A stretch of 64,000 bases of DNA from Streptomyces galbus. Its GTDB lineage: Bacteria; Actinomycetota; Actinomycetes; Streptomycetales; Streptomycetaceae. Both the position numbers and the translations under genes were made by a program. Below, one piece after another: positions 37,462 through 46,548 of the stretch. The stretch lies in NCBI RefSeq assembly GCF_005280195.1, contig NZ_SZPR01000010.1, forward strand, positions 1 through 64,000, given 5' to 3'. The notes under the pieces were generated by a model. The model saw nothing but the letters and a program-made list of their open reading frames with translations, ran no database searches and had not been told where the DNA came from. How positions within the stretch are numbered: the stretch's first letter is position 1; each line of letters begins with the position of its first letter.

Positions 37462-37905
37462 TCACCCGGCCCGCTGGGTCGTCTCCCCGGCCTGGGCGGG
37501 CACCGCGGGCAGGGCGACGGTGCAGGAGGCGCAGCGCCGGGCCTCGGCCGGAACGGGGCTGAGGCACTCGGGGCAGTCCCGCTTGGGGGCCTGGACGTCG
37601 TGGTGGGGGGCGAGGCGCTCGTGCAGCTTGTTGATCGGGAGGACGACGAGGAAGTACAGGGCGCTCGCCAGGAGCAGGAAGCTGATCGCCGCGTTGATGA
37701 ACGCTCCGTAGGGGAACTTGGTGCCGCCCACGGAGAAGGCCTTGTGGGTCATGTCGCCGGTGGCCCCGGTGGCCAGCCCCACGAGCGGGGTCAGGAAGGC
37801 GCTGACGAAGCCGTTGACGACGGCGGTGAACGCCGCCCCGATGACGATGCCGACCGCCAGGTCGACGACGTTTCCGCGCAGGATGAAGCTGCGGAACCCC
37901 TTCAC
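37462..37905 (-). CDS. mscL: Large-conductance mechanosensitive channel MscL with zinc-ribbon tail
   Basis: Encodes 147 residues. The N-terminal helix (KGFRSFILRGNVVDLAVGI) and TM1 (AVGIVIGAAFTAVVNGFVSA) match MscL; the periplasmic loop (about 47-66) and TM2 (YGAFINAAISFLLLASALYF) follow, then the cytoplasmic helix KLHERLAPHHD. After the usual end comes CPECLSPVPAEARRCASC (two CxxC knuckles, about 113-130). Release of solutes on hypo-osmotic shock is the family function. GTG at 37905 is taken because the family begins with MKGF-type sequence and GGAAGG precedes it. It converges with the LysR gene across 106 nt with no clear terminator. Confidence 0.88.
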   Translation of the reverse strand: MKGFRSFILRGNVVDLAVGIVIGAAFTAVVNGFVSAFLTPLVGLATGATGDMTHKAFSVGGTKFPYGAFINAAISFLLLASALYFLVVLPINKLHERLAPHHDVQAPKRDCPECLSPVPAEARRCASCTVALPAVPAQAGETTQRAG

Positions 37906-38025
37906 CTTCCACCCCTTCCCGGCCCGTGACGTCGACGGGCGGCCACCCTGACCTCTGACCCCGCATGCCCGACCACGCCCCGGCCATGCCTGCCCGCAGC
38001 GGCATCGGGGCATCCGCCGCCTCGT

Positions 38026-38892
38026 TCACCCCGTGGGTGTCGCCGGGGCCGGGTCCGCGTCCGGGTGTTCGGTGGGGTGCTGGGTGAAGGCACGTGCGGC
38101 AGTCAGTTCGGTGGTGTTCGCGGACTCGACCGCCTGCAGGAAGTCGTAGGCGTCCGCGCCGATCGGTACGCGCAGGGGGGCCGTGGGGGACTCCACCAGG
38201 CGCAGGACGTGGTGGGCGAAGACATCGGGCCGGTTCAGCGCGGGGTTGCCGGCCATGCCCCGCAGGCCGGCCTCGACGTCTCCGGTGACCTGCGCGTAGG
38301 CCGGGATGCGGTCGGCGGCCTCGGCCAGCGAGGTGCCGTAGTGGGTGGCGAAACCGCCGGGCTCGACGGCGTACACCCGGATGCCGAAGGGCGCGACTTC
38401 CGCCGCCAGGGCCTGGCTCATCCCCTCCAGGGCGTACTTGCCCGTGACGTACGCGGACAGGCCCGGCAGCCCCATCCGCCCGGCGATCGAGGAGACGTTG
38501 ACGACGTGCCCGAAGCCCTGACGGCGCATCAGGGGCAGCACCAGGCGGGTGAGCCGCCACGGCGCGACGGTCAACACCTCCAGTTGCCGGCGCAGTTCGT
38601 CGTCGGACACCTCCTCGACCGTGCCGAACAGCCCCGCCCCGGCGTTGTTCACCAGCACGTCGACGCCGCCGAAGCGCTCGACCGCGTGGGCGACCGCCGC
38701 TTCGCACTGCGCGGCGTCGCACACGTCCAGCGCCACCGCCGACACCCGGTCCGGGTGCCGCCCGGCCAGGTCGTCCAGGGTGGCGGGCCTGCGGGCGGTG
38801 GCGACCACCAGGTCGCCGGCCGCCGCGGCGGCGGCCGCCAGCGCCCGCCCGAGCCCCGAGGAGCACCCCGTCACCAGCCATCGCCGCGCCAT
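38026..38892 (-). CDS. Short-chain dehydrogenase/reductase
   Basis: Encodes 288 residues of the classical SDR family. Cofactor-binding TGCSSGLGRALA (8-19), NNAGAG (about 81-86), and active-site serine/tyrosine/lysine: VSSIAGRMG, then SAYVTGKYALEG with the YxxxK pair. It ends in a C-terminal tail of low complexity (Ala/Pro/Thr). The substrate is unknown; such Streptomyces SDRs reduce diverse ketones. The ATG follows GGGGGA. It is 170 nt from the TetR gene upstream; this stretch holds nothing I recognise. Confidence 0.87.
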   Translation of the reverse strand: MARRWLVTGCSSGLGRALAAAAAAAGDLVVATARRPATLDDLAGRHPDRVSAVALDVCDAAQCEAAVAHAVERFGGVDVLVNNAGAGLFGTVEEVSDDELRRQLEVLTVAPWRLTRLVLPLMRRQGFGHVVNVSSIAGRMGLPGLSAYVTGKYALEGMSQALAAEVAPFGIRVYAVEPGGFATHYGTSLAEAADRIPAYAQVTGDVEAGLRGMAGNPALNRPDVFAHHVLRLVESPTAPLRVPIGADAYDFLQAVESANTTELTAARAFTQHPTEHPDADPAPATPTG

Positions 38893-39062
38893 GCGTCCCC
38901 CGTCGTCGCCGTGTCCGTGGCCGCGGCCGTGGGCCGCGCAGGGGGATGGTGGCAGCCTCGCTCCCCGGCCAGTAGGGGCGCGCGGAAGCACGAGCGGCGC
39001 GTACGCGGGAGCGGGTGAGACGGAACCCGCCTCCTGCGGGCGGTCGGCCGGTCAGTCGCCGG

Positions 39063-39806
39063 TCAGGACTCTCCCCCGTCGCCCGTCTCCCCCCGGTCAC
39101 CCGCCCTCAGTTCCTCCAGCCGTGCCTGTGCGCTGTCCAGCAGCATCTCCAGCGCCGTCGGGTACGCACTGGTCACCATGCGCGTGGCGAGCAGCGGGGC
39201 GGCCTCTGCGATGCGGGGGTGGGTGGTGGCGGGCAGGCGGGCGTAGGTGGAGCGCCACATGGCCTCGTCGGCGCGCTGGGAGGCGCGCGGCAGGGTCAGG
39301 GAGGCCGCGTCGAGGGCGGCGAAGGCCAGGGTCTGGTCGATGAACGCGTGGTAGACGCGCACGGTCTCGGCCAGCGGGAAGCCGGCCCGGCGCAGCACGT
39401 CCAGCACGGCCTCGTCGGCGGCCAGCTCGTTGGCCCGCCCGGTGACCCTGCCGGCGGTGAGCTGGGCCGCCTGCGGGTGCGCGACGTAGGCGGCGTGGAT
39501 GCGCAGTCCGACGGCGTGCAGGTCGGCCCGCCACCGGGCGGTCGGCCGCCAGCCGCTGAGCGCCTGCCCGATCAGCGCGTCGCCGATGGCGAGGGTCAGC
39601 TCGTCCATGCCGCGGAAGTACCGGTACAGGCTGCTGGGGTCGCAGTCGAGGGCCAGGCCGAGGCGGCGGGCGGTGAGCCCGGTGCTGCCGTGCTCGCGCA
39701 GCAGCCGCAGCGCCGTGTCCACGATCAGCTTCTCGGACAGCACGGTGCCGCCGCGGGTGGGCCGGCGACGGCGCCGCTTCTCCTCGGGCACGACGGGCTT
39801 CGGCAC
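39063..39806 (-). CDS. TetR-family transcriptional regulator
   Basis: Encodes 247 residues. A basic head (KRRRRRPTRGG, about 9-20) precedes the TetR helix-turn-helix (about 35-70): LTARRLGLALDCDPSSLYRY. The rest forms the ligand-binding helical domain with a WRADLHAVG and HPQAAQLTAG pattern as in TetR_C AcrR/TetR-like members. The GTG start (MPKPVVPEEK) is preceded by GGGAGGG. It is divergent from the saccharopine-dehydrogenase-like gene (145 nt), the likely target. The ligand is unknown. Confidence 0.83.
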   Translation of the reverse strand: MPKPVVPEEKRRRRRPTRGGTVLSEKLIVDTALRLLREHGSTGLTARRLGLALDCDPSSLYRYFRGMDELTLAIGDALIGQALSGWRPTARWRADLHAVGLRIHAAYVAHPQAAQLTAGRVTGRANELAADEAVLDVLRRAGFPLAETVRVYHAFIDQTLAFAALDAASLTLPRASQRADEAMWRSTYARLPATTHPRIAEAAPLLATRMVTSAYPTALEMLLDSAQARLEELRAGDRGETGDGGES

Positions 39807-39849
39807 GTCCGGCCCTCCCTCCCTGCGGCGACGGCTTATGCCAACGCCA

Positions 39850-39879
39850 TTGACCTTAAGCGAGCGCGGCGGGTTGTAT
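39850..39879 (+). promoter_or_regulatory. Candidate promoter for the saccharopine-dehydrogenase-like gene
   Basis: TTGACC (39850-39855), 18 nt, TTGTAT (39874-39879), about 73 nt before the ATG at 39952. A CTTAAG hexamer (39854-39859) overlaps the -35 and could be part of a TetR site. Confidence 0.4.
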
Positions 39880-39951
39880 CCAGAGCGGGGCGCGCCACCA
39901 CTACGGAACGACAAACCGAGAAGTCGACAGATCGACTCAGGGAGTGCTGTC

Positions 39952-41169
39952 ATGCGTGTACTGCTCGTGGGAGCCGGCGGAGTCGGCACCGCCGTCACCC
40001 GGATCGCGGCCCGCCGCACGTTCTTCGAGGCCATGGTGGTCGCCGACTACGACCCGGCCCGCTCCGCCGCCGCGGTGGCGGCCCTCGACGGCGACGGCCG
40101 GTTCCTGGCCGAACGCGTCGACGCGGGCGACGAGGCGGCCGTGACCGCGCTGCTCGCCCGGCACGGCTGCGACGTGCTGCTCAACGCGACCGACCCTCGG
40201 TTCGTGATGCCGCTGTTCCGGGCGGCGCGGGCGGCGGGCGCCACCTATGTCGACATGGCGATGTCCCTGTCCCGGCCGCACGCGGAGCGGCCGTACGAGG
40301 AGTGCGGGGTGAAGCTCGGCGACGAGCAGTTCGCCGAGGCCGGCGCGTGGGAGGAGGCCGGGGCGCTGGCGCTGGTGGGCATGGGCGTCGAACCGGGCCT
40401 GTCCGACGTCTTCGCCCGGTACGCCGCCGACGAGCTGTTCGACGAGATCGAGGAGATCGGCGTCCGCGACGGCGCGAACCTCACCGTGGACGGCCTGGAC
40501 TTCGCGCCGTCCTTCAGCATCTGGACCACCATCGAGGAGTGCCTGAACCCGCCGGTCGTCTACGAGGCGGAGCGGGGCTGGTACACCACCGAGCCGTTCA
40601 GCGAGCCCGAGGTCTTCGACTTCCCCGAGGGCATCGGGCCGGTGGAGTGCGTGAACGTCGAGCACGAGGAGGTGCTGCTCGTGCCCCGCTGGGTCGGGGC
40701 CCGGCGCGTCACCTTCAAGTACGGGCTCGGGCAGGAGTTCATCGACACGCTGCGCACCCTGCACCGGCTGGGCCTGGACGGCACCGACCCGGTGACCGTG
40801 CCGGGCGCGGACGGGCCGGTCCGGGTGTCGCCCCGGGACGTGGTGGCCGCCTGCCTGCCCGACCCGGCCACCCTGGGCGAGCGGATGCACGGCAAGACCT
40901 GCGCGGGCACCTGGGTGCGCGGCGTGAGGGACGGCGCCCCGCGCGAGGTGTACCTGTACCACGTGGTCGACAACCAGTGGTCGATGGCGGAGTACGGCAG
41001 CCAGGCCGTGGTGTGGCAGACGGCGGTCAACCCGGTCGTCGCCCTGGAGCTGCTCGCCACGCGCGCGTGGGAGGGCGCCGGGGTGCTGGGCCCCGAGGCG
41101 TTCCCGGCCCGGCCGTTCCTGGACCTGCTGACCGCGTACGGCTCGCCGTGGGGGATGCGGGAGCAGTAG
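39952..41169 (+). CDS. Saccharopine dehydrogenase-like oxidoreductase
   Basis: Encodes 405 residues. The Rossmann fold begins at once: MRVLLVGAGGVGTAVTRIAA, and the segment CDVLLNATDPRFVMPLFRAA is characteristic of the family, as is GMGVEPGLSDVFARYA. Length and motifs match bacterial saccharopine dehydrogenase-like proteins (lysine/polyamine metabolism, carboxynorspermidine synthase relatives). The substrate is not assignable. A stretch YLYHVVDNQWSMAEYGSQAV lies late in the protein, as in family members acting on lysine derivatives. Probably controlled by the divergent TetR. Confidence 0.85.
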   Translation: MRVLLVGAGGVGTAVTRIAARRTFFEAMVVADYDPARSAAAVAALDGDGRFLAERVDAGDEAAVTALLARHGCDVLLNATDPRFVMPLFRAARAAGATYVDMAMSLSRPHAERPYEECGVKLGDEQFAEAGAWEEAGALALVGMGVEPGLSDVFARYAADELFDEIEEIGVRDGANLTVDGLDFAPSFSIWTTIEECLNPPVVYEAERGWYTTEPFSEPEVFDFPEGIGPVECVNVEHEEVLLVPRWVGARRVTFKYGLGQEFIDTLRTLHRLGLDGTDPVTVPGADGPVRVSPRDVVAACLPDPATLGERMHGKTCAGTWVRGVRDGAPREVYLYHVVDNQWSMAEYGSQAVVWQTAVNPVVALELLATRAWEGAGVLGPEAFPARPFLDLLTAYGSPWGMREQ

Positions 41170-41190
41170 CCGGGCCGCGGCCGCCGGGCC

Positions 41191-41649
41191 TCAGCTTCCC
41201 CCGCGGCGCAGCGGACCCCACGCGTGCTCCTGGGCGGCGACCTGGGCACGGGCCTCGTCGATCACCGCGTCGTCGATCCAGCACAGCGGCTCGACCTCCG
41301 CCACGAGGGGTTCGTTGTCGGGGCCCCGGCCCCGCTCGCGCCCGGCGAGGATCCAGGGGCGCACCCCGGGGCCCTTCTCGTGGGGCAGGTGGGCGTAGTC
41401 GTAGAGCCTGCGGGCCGCCCACAGGACGGGCGAGCGGTCACCCCACCACTCCTCGACGTCGAGCGGGCTGGCCGACAGGCCCGGCATCCGCACGCCGGTC
41501 AGCTCGTCGATGCTGGACGACCGGCCGAGATCGATCGCGGGACCCCGCGACCAGCGGACGTACAGCCCTCGCCGCCGCTGCATCAGGCGGGTCAGTTCCT
41601 CCAGGCTGTGCACCACCGGCAGCTCGGCCGCGCCGCTCGACGGGCTCAC
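41191..41649 (-). CDS. DUF6098 family protein
   Basis: Encodes 152 residues. Recognised by the opening SLEELTRLMQRRRGLYVRWS (about 15-34), then SIDELTGVRMPGLSASPLDVEEWW, and the C-terminal VEPLCWIDDAVIDEARAQV. It is a soluble, mostly helical protein of the actinobacterial DUF6098 group, function unknown. It converges with the saccharopine-dehydrogenase-like gene (21 nt between stops). A 58-nt gap separates it from the sensor kinase gene on the same strand, so co-transcription with the two-component genes is possible but not shown. Confidence 0.7.
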   Translation of the reverse strand: MSPSSGAAELPVVHSLEELTRLMQRRRGLYVRWSRGPAIDLGRSSSIDELTGVRMPGLSASPLDVEEWWGDRSPVLWAARRLYDYAHLPHEKGPGVRPWILAGRERGRGPDNEPLVAEVEPLCWIDDAVIDEARAQVAAQEHAWGPLRRGGS

Positions 41650-41707
41650 CGCGTCACCTCCCTGTGCGCCGTCCGGACACCGGAGTACCCCGCAGTCACG
41701 TGCGGAA

Positions 41708-43570
41708 TCAGGGGTCCCCCGGCGCCGTTCCCGCAGGCAGGCGCAGGGTGAAGGCGCTGCCCCGGCCCGGGGTGCTGCGCGCCCCGGCGGTGCCGCCGTG
41801 CGCCGCGACGAGGTGCCGCACGATGGACAGGCCGAGCCCGCTGCCCCCGGTGCGGCGGCTGCGGGACTTCTCGGCCCGCCAGAAGCGCTCGAAGACGTGC
41901 GGCAGGTCCTCGGCCGCGATGCCGGTACCGGTGTCGGCGACCTCCAGCACCACCCGGTCCCCCTCGCGGCCCGCGGACAGGGTGACCGTGCCGCCGCGGG
42001 GGGTGTGCCGTACGGCGTTGGTGACGAGGTTGCCGAGGGCCTGGCGCAGCCGTACCGGGTCGGCGTCCAGCCAGGGGGTGCCGTCCGCCCGGGTGCGCAG
42101 CGTGACGCCCGCGGCGTCGGCGGCGACGCGGTGGGCCGCGGCGACCTGGGCGATCAGCTCGTCGGCGGCCACCGGCTCGGGGTGCAGGCGCAGGGTCCCG
42201 GCGTCGGCGTCGGCGAGGTCGCGCAGGTCGTCGATGACCCGCTGCAGCACGAGTGCCTCCTCGTGCAGCGCCGACAGCAGCCCGGGGTCGGGGTCGACGA
42301 GGCCGTCGCGGGTGACCTCCAGCCAGCCGCGGATGTTGGTCAGCGGGCTGCGCAGCTCGTGGGCGATGTCGCTGACCAGGGCCTTGCGCTGGGCCTCCAG
42401 GCGCTCGCGGCGCTCGGCGAGGTCGTTGAACGCCTCGGCGAGGATGCCGGTCTCGTCGCGGGTGGTGACGGGCACGCGCGCGTGCGCCTCCGGCGGCTGC
42501 TGGGCGGCCTCGGTCAGGGCGCGCAGCGGGCGGACGAGCCGGGTGGCGACCACGGCGGTCACCGCGACGGTGACGGCGAGGACCAGTCCCGCGGCCCCGG
42601 CGACCTTCGCCTTGTTGGCCGGGGACATGTCGAAGCGGGGCGGCGCGTCACCCGCGCCCCCGCCGAGGAACAGCTCGGCGACCGGGGCGACGTACGGGTC
42701 GAGCTGGGCCCGGCGGGCGCTGTCGACGCAGGTCTGGGCGGTGTGCAGGGCCCGGGCGTCGCGGGCCGAGGAGAACTTCCCGGCGATGGCGGGGACGAGC
42801 CCCTCGGTGACGTCCACGACGAGGTACAGCGGGGTGCCCGCGTCCAGGCCGAGCCTCGTCAGGCAGCCGCCGGCCTGTTCCTGCAGGGCGCGCAGGGCCT
42901 TCTCCTCGGTCGCCGTGGGCGTGTTGAGCCGGCCGTCGGCGCAGTCGGTGGCGTCCGGGTCGGCGCCGACGGCCCCGGTGTCCTCGGTGACGACCGGGCG
43001 CCCGCTGGGGACGCGGGTGACGGTGGTGGGCAGGCCGTAGCGGTCGAGGCAGCGCTGCCGGACGCGGGCGAGGCCGTCGAGCGTGGCGCGTTCGCCCGCG
43101 GTCAGCCGGTACGGGCCGACCGCGCGCGGGTCGATGCCGGTGCGCTGGGCGCCGCGCTCGGAGTAGGTGTCGGTGTGCAGCGGGTCGACGGTGGCGGCGG
43201 CGCGGGGCGGCAGGGAGGTGCCGGGCGGCGCGGAGTCGGCGAGCGGGGTGCGGTCGGTGGTGGTCAGGGCGATGCGCCGGCCGGTCTGCGCGGACAGGGC
43301 CCGCACGGTGGCCCGGACGTCCCGCCAGTCGGGGTGGGTGGCGGCGTAGCCGCTGAGCCGGGCGAGGATGTCCATGTCGTCGGCGAGGGCCTGGCCCTGT
43401 TCCTCCTTCAGGGCGCGGGTGGTGGTCTCGATGGCCAGCCAGGTGGTGGCGGCCACGGAGCAGACGGCGATCAGCACGGAGGCGATCAGCAGCCGCACCA
43501 GCAGGCGTTTGCGCACCGGTATCCGGGCCCGGCGGGGACCTCGGGCCCGACCGCGGGGCCACCGGGTCAT
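41708..43570 (-). CDS. Two-component sensor histidine kinase
   Basis: Encodes 620 residues. TM1 about 22-44, an extracytoplasmic sensor of about 278 residues (45-322), TM2 about 323-345, HAMP (about 346-398), HisKA with SDIAHELRSPLTNIRGW (H404) and HATPase_c (NLVTNAVRHTP, DTGTGI, GGSGLGLSIV). The sensor has four cysteines (C174, C210, C236, C281), which could form two disulfides outside the membrane. The kinase start overlaps the response regulator stop by 4 nt (ATGA), so it is the cognate partner. The signal is unknown; the gene next to the pair encodes a cell-wall L,D-transpeptidase. Confidence 0.92.
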   Translation of the reverse strand: MTRWPRGRARGPRRARIPVRKRLLVRLLIASVLIAVCSVAATTWLAIETTTRALKEEQGQALADDMDILARLSGYAATHPDWRDVRATVRALSAQTGRRIALTTTDRTPLADSAPPGTSLPPRAAATVDPLHTDTYSERGAQRTGIDPRAVGPYRLTAGERATLDGLARVRQRCLDRYGLPTTVTRVPSGRPVVTEDTGAVGADPDATDCADGRLNTPTATEEKALRALQEQAGGCLTRLGLDAGTPLYLVVDVTEGLVPAIAGKFSSARDARALHTAQTCVDSARRAQLDPYVAPVAELFLGGGAGDAPPRFDMSPANKAKVAGAAGLVLAVTVAVTAVVATRLVRPLRALTEAAQQPPEAHARVPVTTRDETGILAEAFNDLAERRERLEAQRKALVSDIAHELRSPLTNIRGWLEVTRDGLVDPDPGLLSALHEEALVLQRVIDDLRDLADADAGTLRLHPEPVAADELIAQVAAAHRVAADAAGVTLRTRADGTPWLDADPVRLRQALGNLVTNAVRHTPRGGTVTLSAGREGDRVVLEVADTGTGIAAEDLPHVFERFWRAEKSRSRRTGGSGLGLSIVRHLVAAHGGTAGARSTPGRGSAFTLRLPAGTAPGDP

Positions 43571-44262
43571 CCGGGGCCGCCGCTGAGCTTGTAGCCGACG
43601 CCGAAGACGGTGAGCAGCCGGGCCGGGCGGCGCGGGTCGGTCTCGACCTTCTTGCGCAGGTTCATGATGTGCACGTCGATGGCCCGCTCCGTGGAGGCCC
43701 GCTCGGAGCCGCTGGTGCACTGGAGCAACTGGCGCCGGGTGAAGACGCGTTCGGGCTCCCCCACGAGGGCCAGCAGGATCTGGAACTCGGCCGGGGTGCA
43801 CTCCACGGGCACGCCGTCGCACCGCACCTCGTGCCGCGCGGGGTCGACGGCCAGGCCCGCCGCCCGCAGCACCGGGTCCGCGCGCCGCCCGGCGGCCCGG
43901 CCGCCGCGCCGCAGCACCGTGCGGATCCGGGCCATCAGCTCGCGCGGGCTGTACGGCTTGGTCATGTAGTCGTCGGCGCCGAGGTCCAGGCCGAGCAGGA
44001 CGTCGTCCTCGGCGGTGCGGGCGGTGAGCATCAGCACGGGCACGTCGCCCTCGCGGCGCAGCGCCCGGCACACCTCGAAGCCGTCGAGGCCGGGCAGCAT
44101 GAGGTCGAGCACCACGAGGTCGGGGCCGAGGCGGCGGGCGGTGGCCAGGGCGGCGGGCCCGTCGTGGACGACGGTGGCCGTGTGGCCCTCGGCCAGGAGG
44201 GTGCGGCGGATGAGTTCGGCCTGCATCGCGTCGTCCTCGGCGACGAGTACGTGGGCGCACAC
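43567..44262 (-). CDS. OmpR/PhoB-family response regulator
   Basis: Encodes 231 residues. Receiver (1-115): acidic pair AEDD near 8-11, phosphoryl acceptor D53 in VVLDLMLPGLDG, Thr in MLTARTAEDD and Lys in DYMTKPYSPRE. C-terminal winged helix (about 130-230) of the Trans_reg_C type, ending in ARLLTVFGVGYKLSG. First gene of the pair with the kinase (ATGA overlap). It regulates unknown promoters, possibly including the adjacent L,D-transpeptidase gene, which lies 41 nt upstream on the same strand. Confidence 0.93.
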   Translation of the reverse strand: MCAHVLVAEDDAMQAELIRRTLLAEGHTATVVHDGPAALATARRLGPDLVVLDLMLPGLDGFEVCRALRREGDVPVLMLTARTAEDDVLLGLDLGADDYMTKPYSPRELMARIRTVLRRGGRAAGRRADPVLRAAGLAVDPARHEVRCDGVPVECTPAEFQILLALVGEPERVFTRRQLLQCTSGSERASTERAIDVHIMNLRKKVETDPRRPARLLTVFGVGYKLSGGPG

Positions 44263-44303
44263 GGGACGGTTCCCCTTCGGTCGGCGGGCGGGGTGCTCGT
44301 CCT

Positions 44304-45041
44304 TCAGCGGGCGAGGAAGGCATGGTCGCCCATCACGACGACCGGGTGGAGGGCGGGGTCGAGCGTGCGCAGGAGGTCCTTCATGTGGGCCTCGGCGAGG
44401 CTGACGCAGCCGTGCGTGGGGCCGCCGTGGTCGACGTGGAACCAGATGCCGCCGCCGCGGCGCGCGCCGAGCGGCCGGGTCCAGTCGAGGGGTGAGGTGC
44501 CCGGCCGGCGGTTGTAGTCGATGGCGACGACGTAGTCGAAGGAGCCCTCCAGCGGCTCCCCCTCGAAGCCGGTGCCGGGCGAGGTGAAGCCGCGCGAGTG
44601 GTGGTAGGGCAGCCGGGTCCCGGGGTCGGGGCGCCGCCCGCCCGCGTCGCTGAGGGTGAACACGCCCAGGGGGCTGCGCAGGTCACCGCCCGTGTGGTGG
44701 GCGCTCCAGCCGCGCAGGGCGTTGTGCGCGGGCCAGGCGGGGCCGGGCTGCCAGCCGTCGGCGGTGCGCCGGTACAGGACGACCGTGGACAGCGGCGAGT
44801 CCCGGTCGCGTCCGGTGACCACGACGACCTGCCCGGCCGTCCCCGGTATGCGGGCCAGGGTCGCCGGGCCGAGGCCGGGTATCCGGGCCGGGGCCGCGCG
44901 CACCGTCACGGCGGGCGCGGGCGGGGTGCCGGTCGGGGCCGGCGGGGCGGCGGGCCCCGAGGAGGCCGCCGCGCCGCCGCCGCACCCGGTGAGCAGGAGC
45001 AGGACGGCGAGCAGGGCGGCCCGGGGTCGGTGCGCGATCAT
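44304..45041 (-). CDS. Lipoprotein L,D-transpeptidase (YkuD family)
   Basis: Encodes 245 residues. A lipobox LLTGC (Cys20) follows a hydrophobic signal, so it should be a membrane-anchored lipoprotein with a Pro/Ala linker (about 25-50). The catalytic YkuD domain (about 65-245) carries IWFHVDHGGPTHGCVSL with catalytic Cys212 and nearby His residues. L,D-transpeptidases make 3-3 peptidoglycan cross-links or attach proteins; in Streptomyces they act in cell-wall remodelling. It lies upstream of the response regulator on the same strand (41-nt gap), suggesting that the two-component system senses the envelope. Confidence 0.87.
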   Translation of the reverse strand: MIAHRPRAALLAVLLLLTGCGGGAAASSGPAAPPAPTGTPPAPAVTVRAAPARIPGLGPATLARIPGTAGQVVVVTGRDRDSPLSTVVLYRRTADGWQPGPAWPAHNALRGWSAHHTGGDLRSPLGVFTLSDAGGRRPDPGTRLPYHHSRGFTSPGTGFEGEPLEGSFDYVVAIDYNRRPGTSPLDWTRPLGARRGGGIWFHVDHGGPTHGCVSLAEAHMKDLLRTLDPALHPVVVMGDHAFLAR

Positions 45042-45117
45042 GTCTCGACCTTGGCCGACGGATGTGAGGAACTGGTCAGTTTCTGCGACGCGTTCGGCCC
45101 GCGCCGGCCGAACGCCC

Positions 45118-46548
45118 CTACGGGCGGCTCGGCTTGCCCCGAGTGTAGAGCCAGGTGGTGAACACGGCGCCGAGGTCCTTGCCCGCGACGTGCTCGGCCA
45201 GCCGCCGGAAGTCTGCGGTGGTGCCGTTGCCGTACCGGTGGGCGCTCGCCCAGGCGCGCAGGACGCGGGAGAAGTCCCGGTCGCCGACGGCGGTGCGCAG
45301 GGCGTGCAGGGCCATGGCGCCGCGGGCGTAGACCGGGGTGCCGAACAGGTGCGCGCCGTCGCCGGGGTCGGCGGGCGGGTAGGCCCACAGGGGGTCGCCG
45401 GCCGGGCGGGCGTAGAGCGCGTCGAACTCCTTCTGCGCGCTGTCGCCGCCGTGCTGCTCCTCGTAGAGCCACTCGGCGTAGGTGGCGAAGCCCTCGTTGA
45501 GCCAGATGTCCTTCCACGAGGTGACGGACACCGAGTCGCCGAACCACTGGTGGGCGTTCTCGTGCACCAGGGTGTCCACGTCGGGTGCGCTGTCGTAGAC
45601 GGGCCGCCCCTGGGTCTCCAGGGCGTAGCCGACGTCGGGTGCGTGGTCGACGATCGATCCGGCGCTGCGGAAGGGGTAGGGGCCGAAGAGGCGGCTCTCC
45701 CACTCCAGCACGGAGGGCAGCTTCTTCAGGACGGGCGCGGCGGCGGTGGCCTCGCGCGGGTCGACGGCGTCGTAGACGCGGATGCCGTCGCGGGTGGTGT
45801 ACTGCCGGACCTGGAAGGTGCCGACGGTGGCGGTGGCCAGGTAGGCGGCCATGGGCTCGCTCTGGCGCCAGTGGAACGTGGTGCGGCCCTGGTGGGTGCG
45901 CCGGCCGACCAGGACGCCGTTGGCGACGGCGGTGCGTCCCTGCGGGACGGTCACCGAGATGTCGTACGACGACTTGTCGGTGGGGTGGTTGTTGGCGGGG
46001 AACCACGTCATGGCGCCCTGGGGTTCGCCCGCGACGAAGGCACCGTCGTCGGTGGCGATCCAGCCGTCCGGGGAGCCGTCCGGGTCGGTGACCGGCTTCG
46101 GGGTGCCCCGGTAGGTGACGGTCACCTGGAACCACTGGCCCTTGCGCAGGGCCCGGCGCGGGGTGACGACGAGTTCCTGGCCGTCGCGCCGGTGCGCGGC
46201 CGGGGCGCGGTCGACGGTCAGGCCGGTGACCTTCAGGCCGCTGAGGTCGAGGTCGAAGCGGGTGAGCCGCCGGGTGGCGCGGGCGGTGAGGACCGCGGTG
46301 CCGTCGAGGTGCCGGGCGGCGGGGTCGTAGCGCAGGTCCAGCCCGTAGTGCGACACGTGGTAGCCGCCGTTCCCGGCGAGCGGGAAGTACGGGTCGCCGA
46401 CCCCGGCGCCACCCGTCGTGGTGGCCCCCGCGGGGCTCGCGGAGGCGAGCAGGGCGGCCAGCGCCAGGGGAACGGTCGCCGTGAGGGCCCGGCGGCGCGG
46501 GCCGTGCGCGGGACGGTGGCTGGGCCTCGGGGGCCGGGATCGGGTCAC
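45118..46548 (-). CDS. Secreted M1-family zinc metallopeptidase
   Basis: Encodes 476 residues. An N-terminal Tat-like or Sec signal peptide: RR-containing head, hydrophobic stretch (about 21-38) and an ASPAGA cleavage region. The peptidase domain has the M1 zinc motif VHENAHQWFGDS (H329, E330, H333) and E352 in NEGFATYAEW. The exopeptidase GAMEN motif is replaced by GYALETQGRPVY. The length matches short secreted M1 peptidases of streptomycetes. The GTG start follows GGAG with 6-nt spacing. Divergent from the DUF488 gene; 77 nt upstream of the L,D-transpeptidase, same strand. Confidence 0.87.
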   Translation of the reverse strand: MTRSRPPRPSHRPAHGPRRRALTATVPLALAALLASASPAGATTTGGAGVGDPYFPLAGNGGYHVSHYGLDLRYDPAARHLDGTAVLTARATRRLTRFDLDLSGLKVTGLTVDRAPAAHRRDGQELVVTPRRALRKGQWFQVTVTYRGTPKPVTDPDGSPDGWIATDDGAFVAGEPQGAMTWFPANNHPTDKSSYDISVTVPQGRTAVANGVLVGRRTHQGRTTFHWRQSEPMAAYLATATVGTFQVRQYTTRDGIRVYDAVDPREATAAAPVLKKLPSVLEWESRLFGPYPFRSAGSIVDHAPDVGYALETQGRPVYDSAPDVDTLVHENAHQWFGDSVSVTSWKDIWLNEGFATYAEWLYEEQHGGDSAQKEFDALYARPAGDPLWAYPPADPGDGAHLFGTPVYARGAMALHALRTAVGDRDFSRVLRAWASAHRYGNGTTADFRRLAEHVAGKDLGAVFTTWLYTRGKPSRP

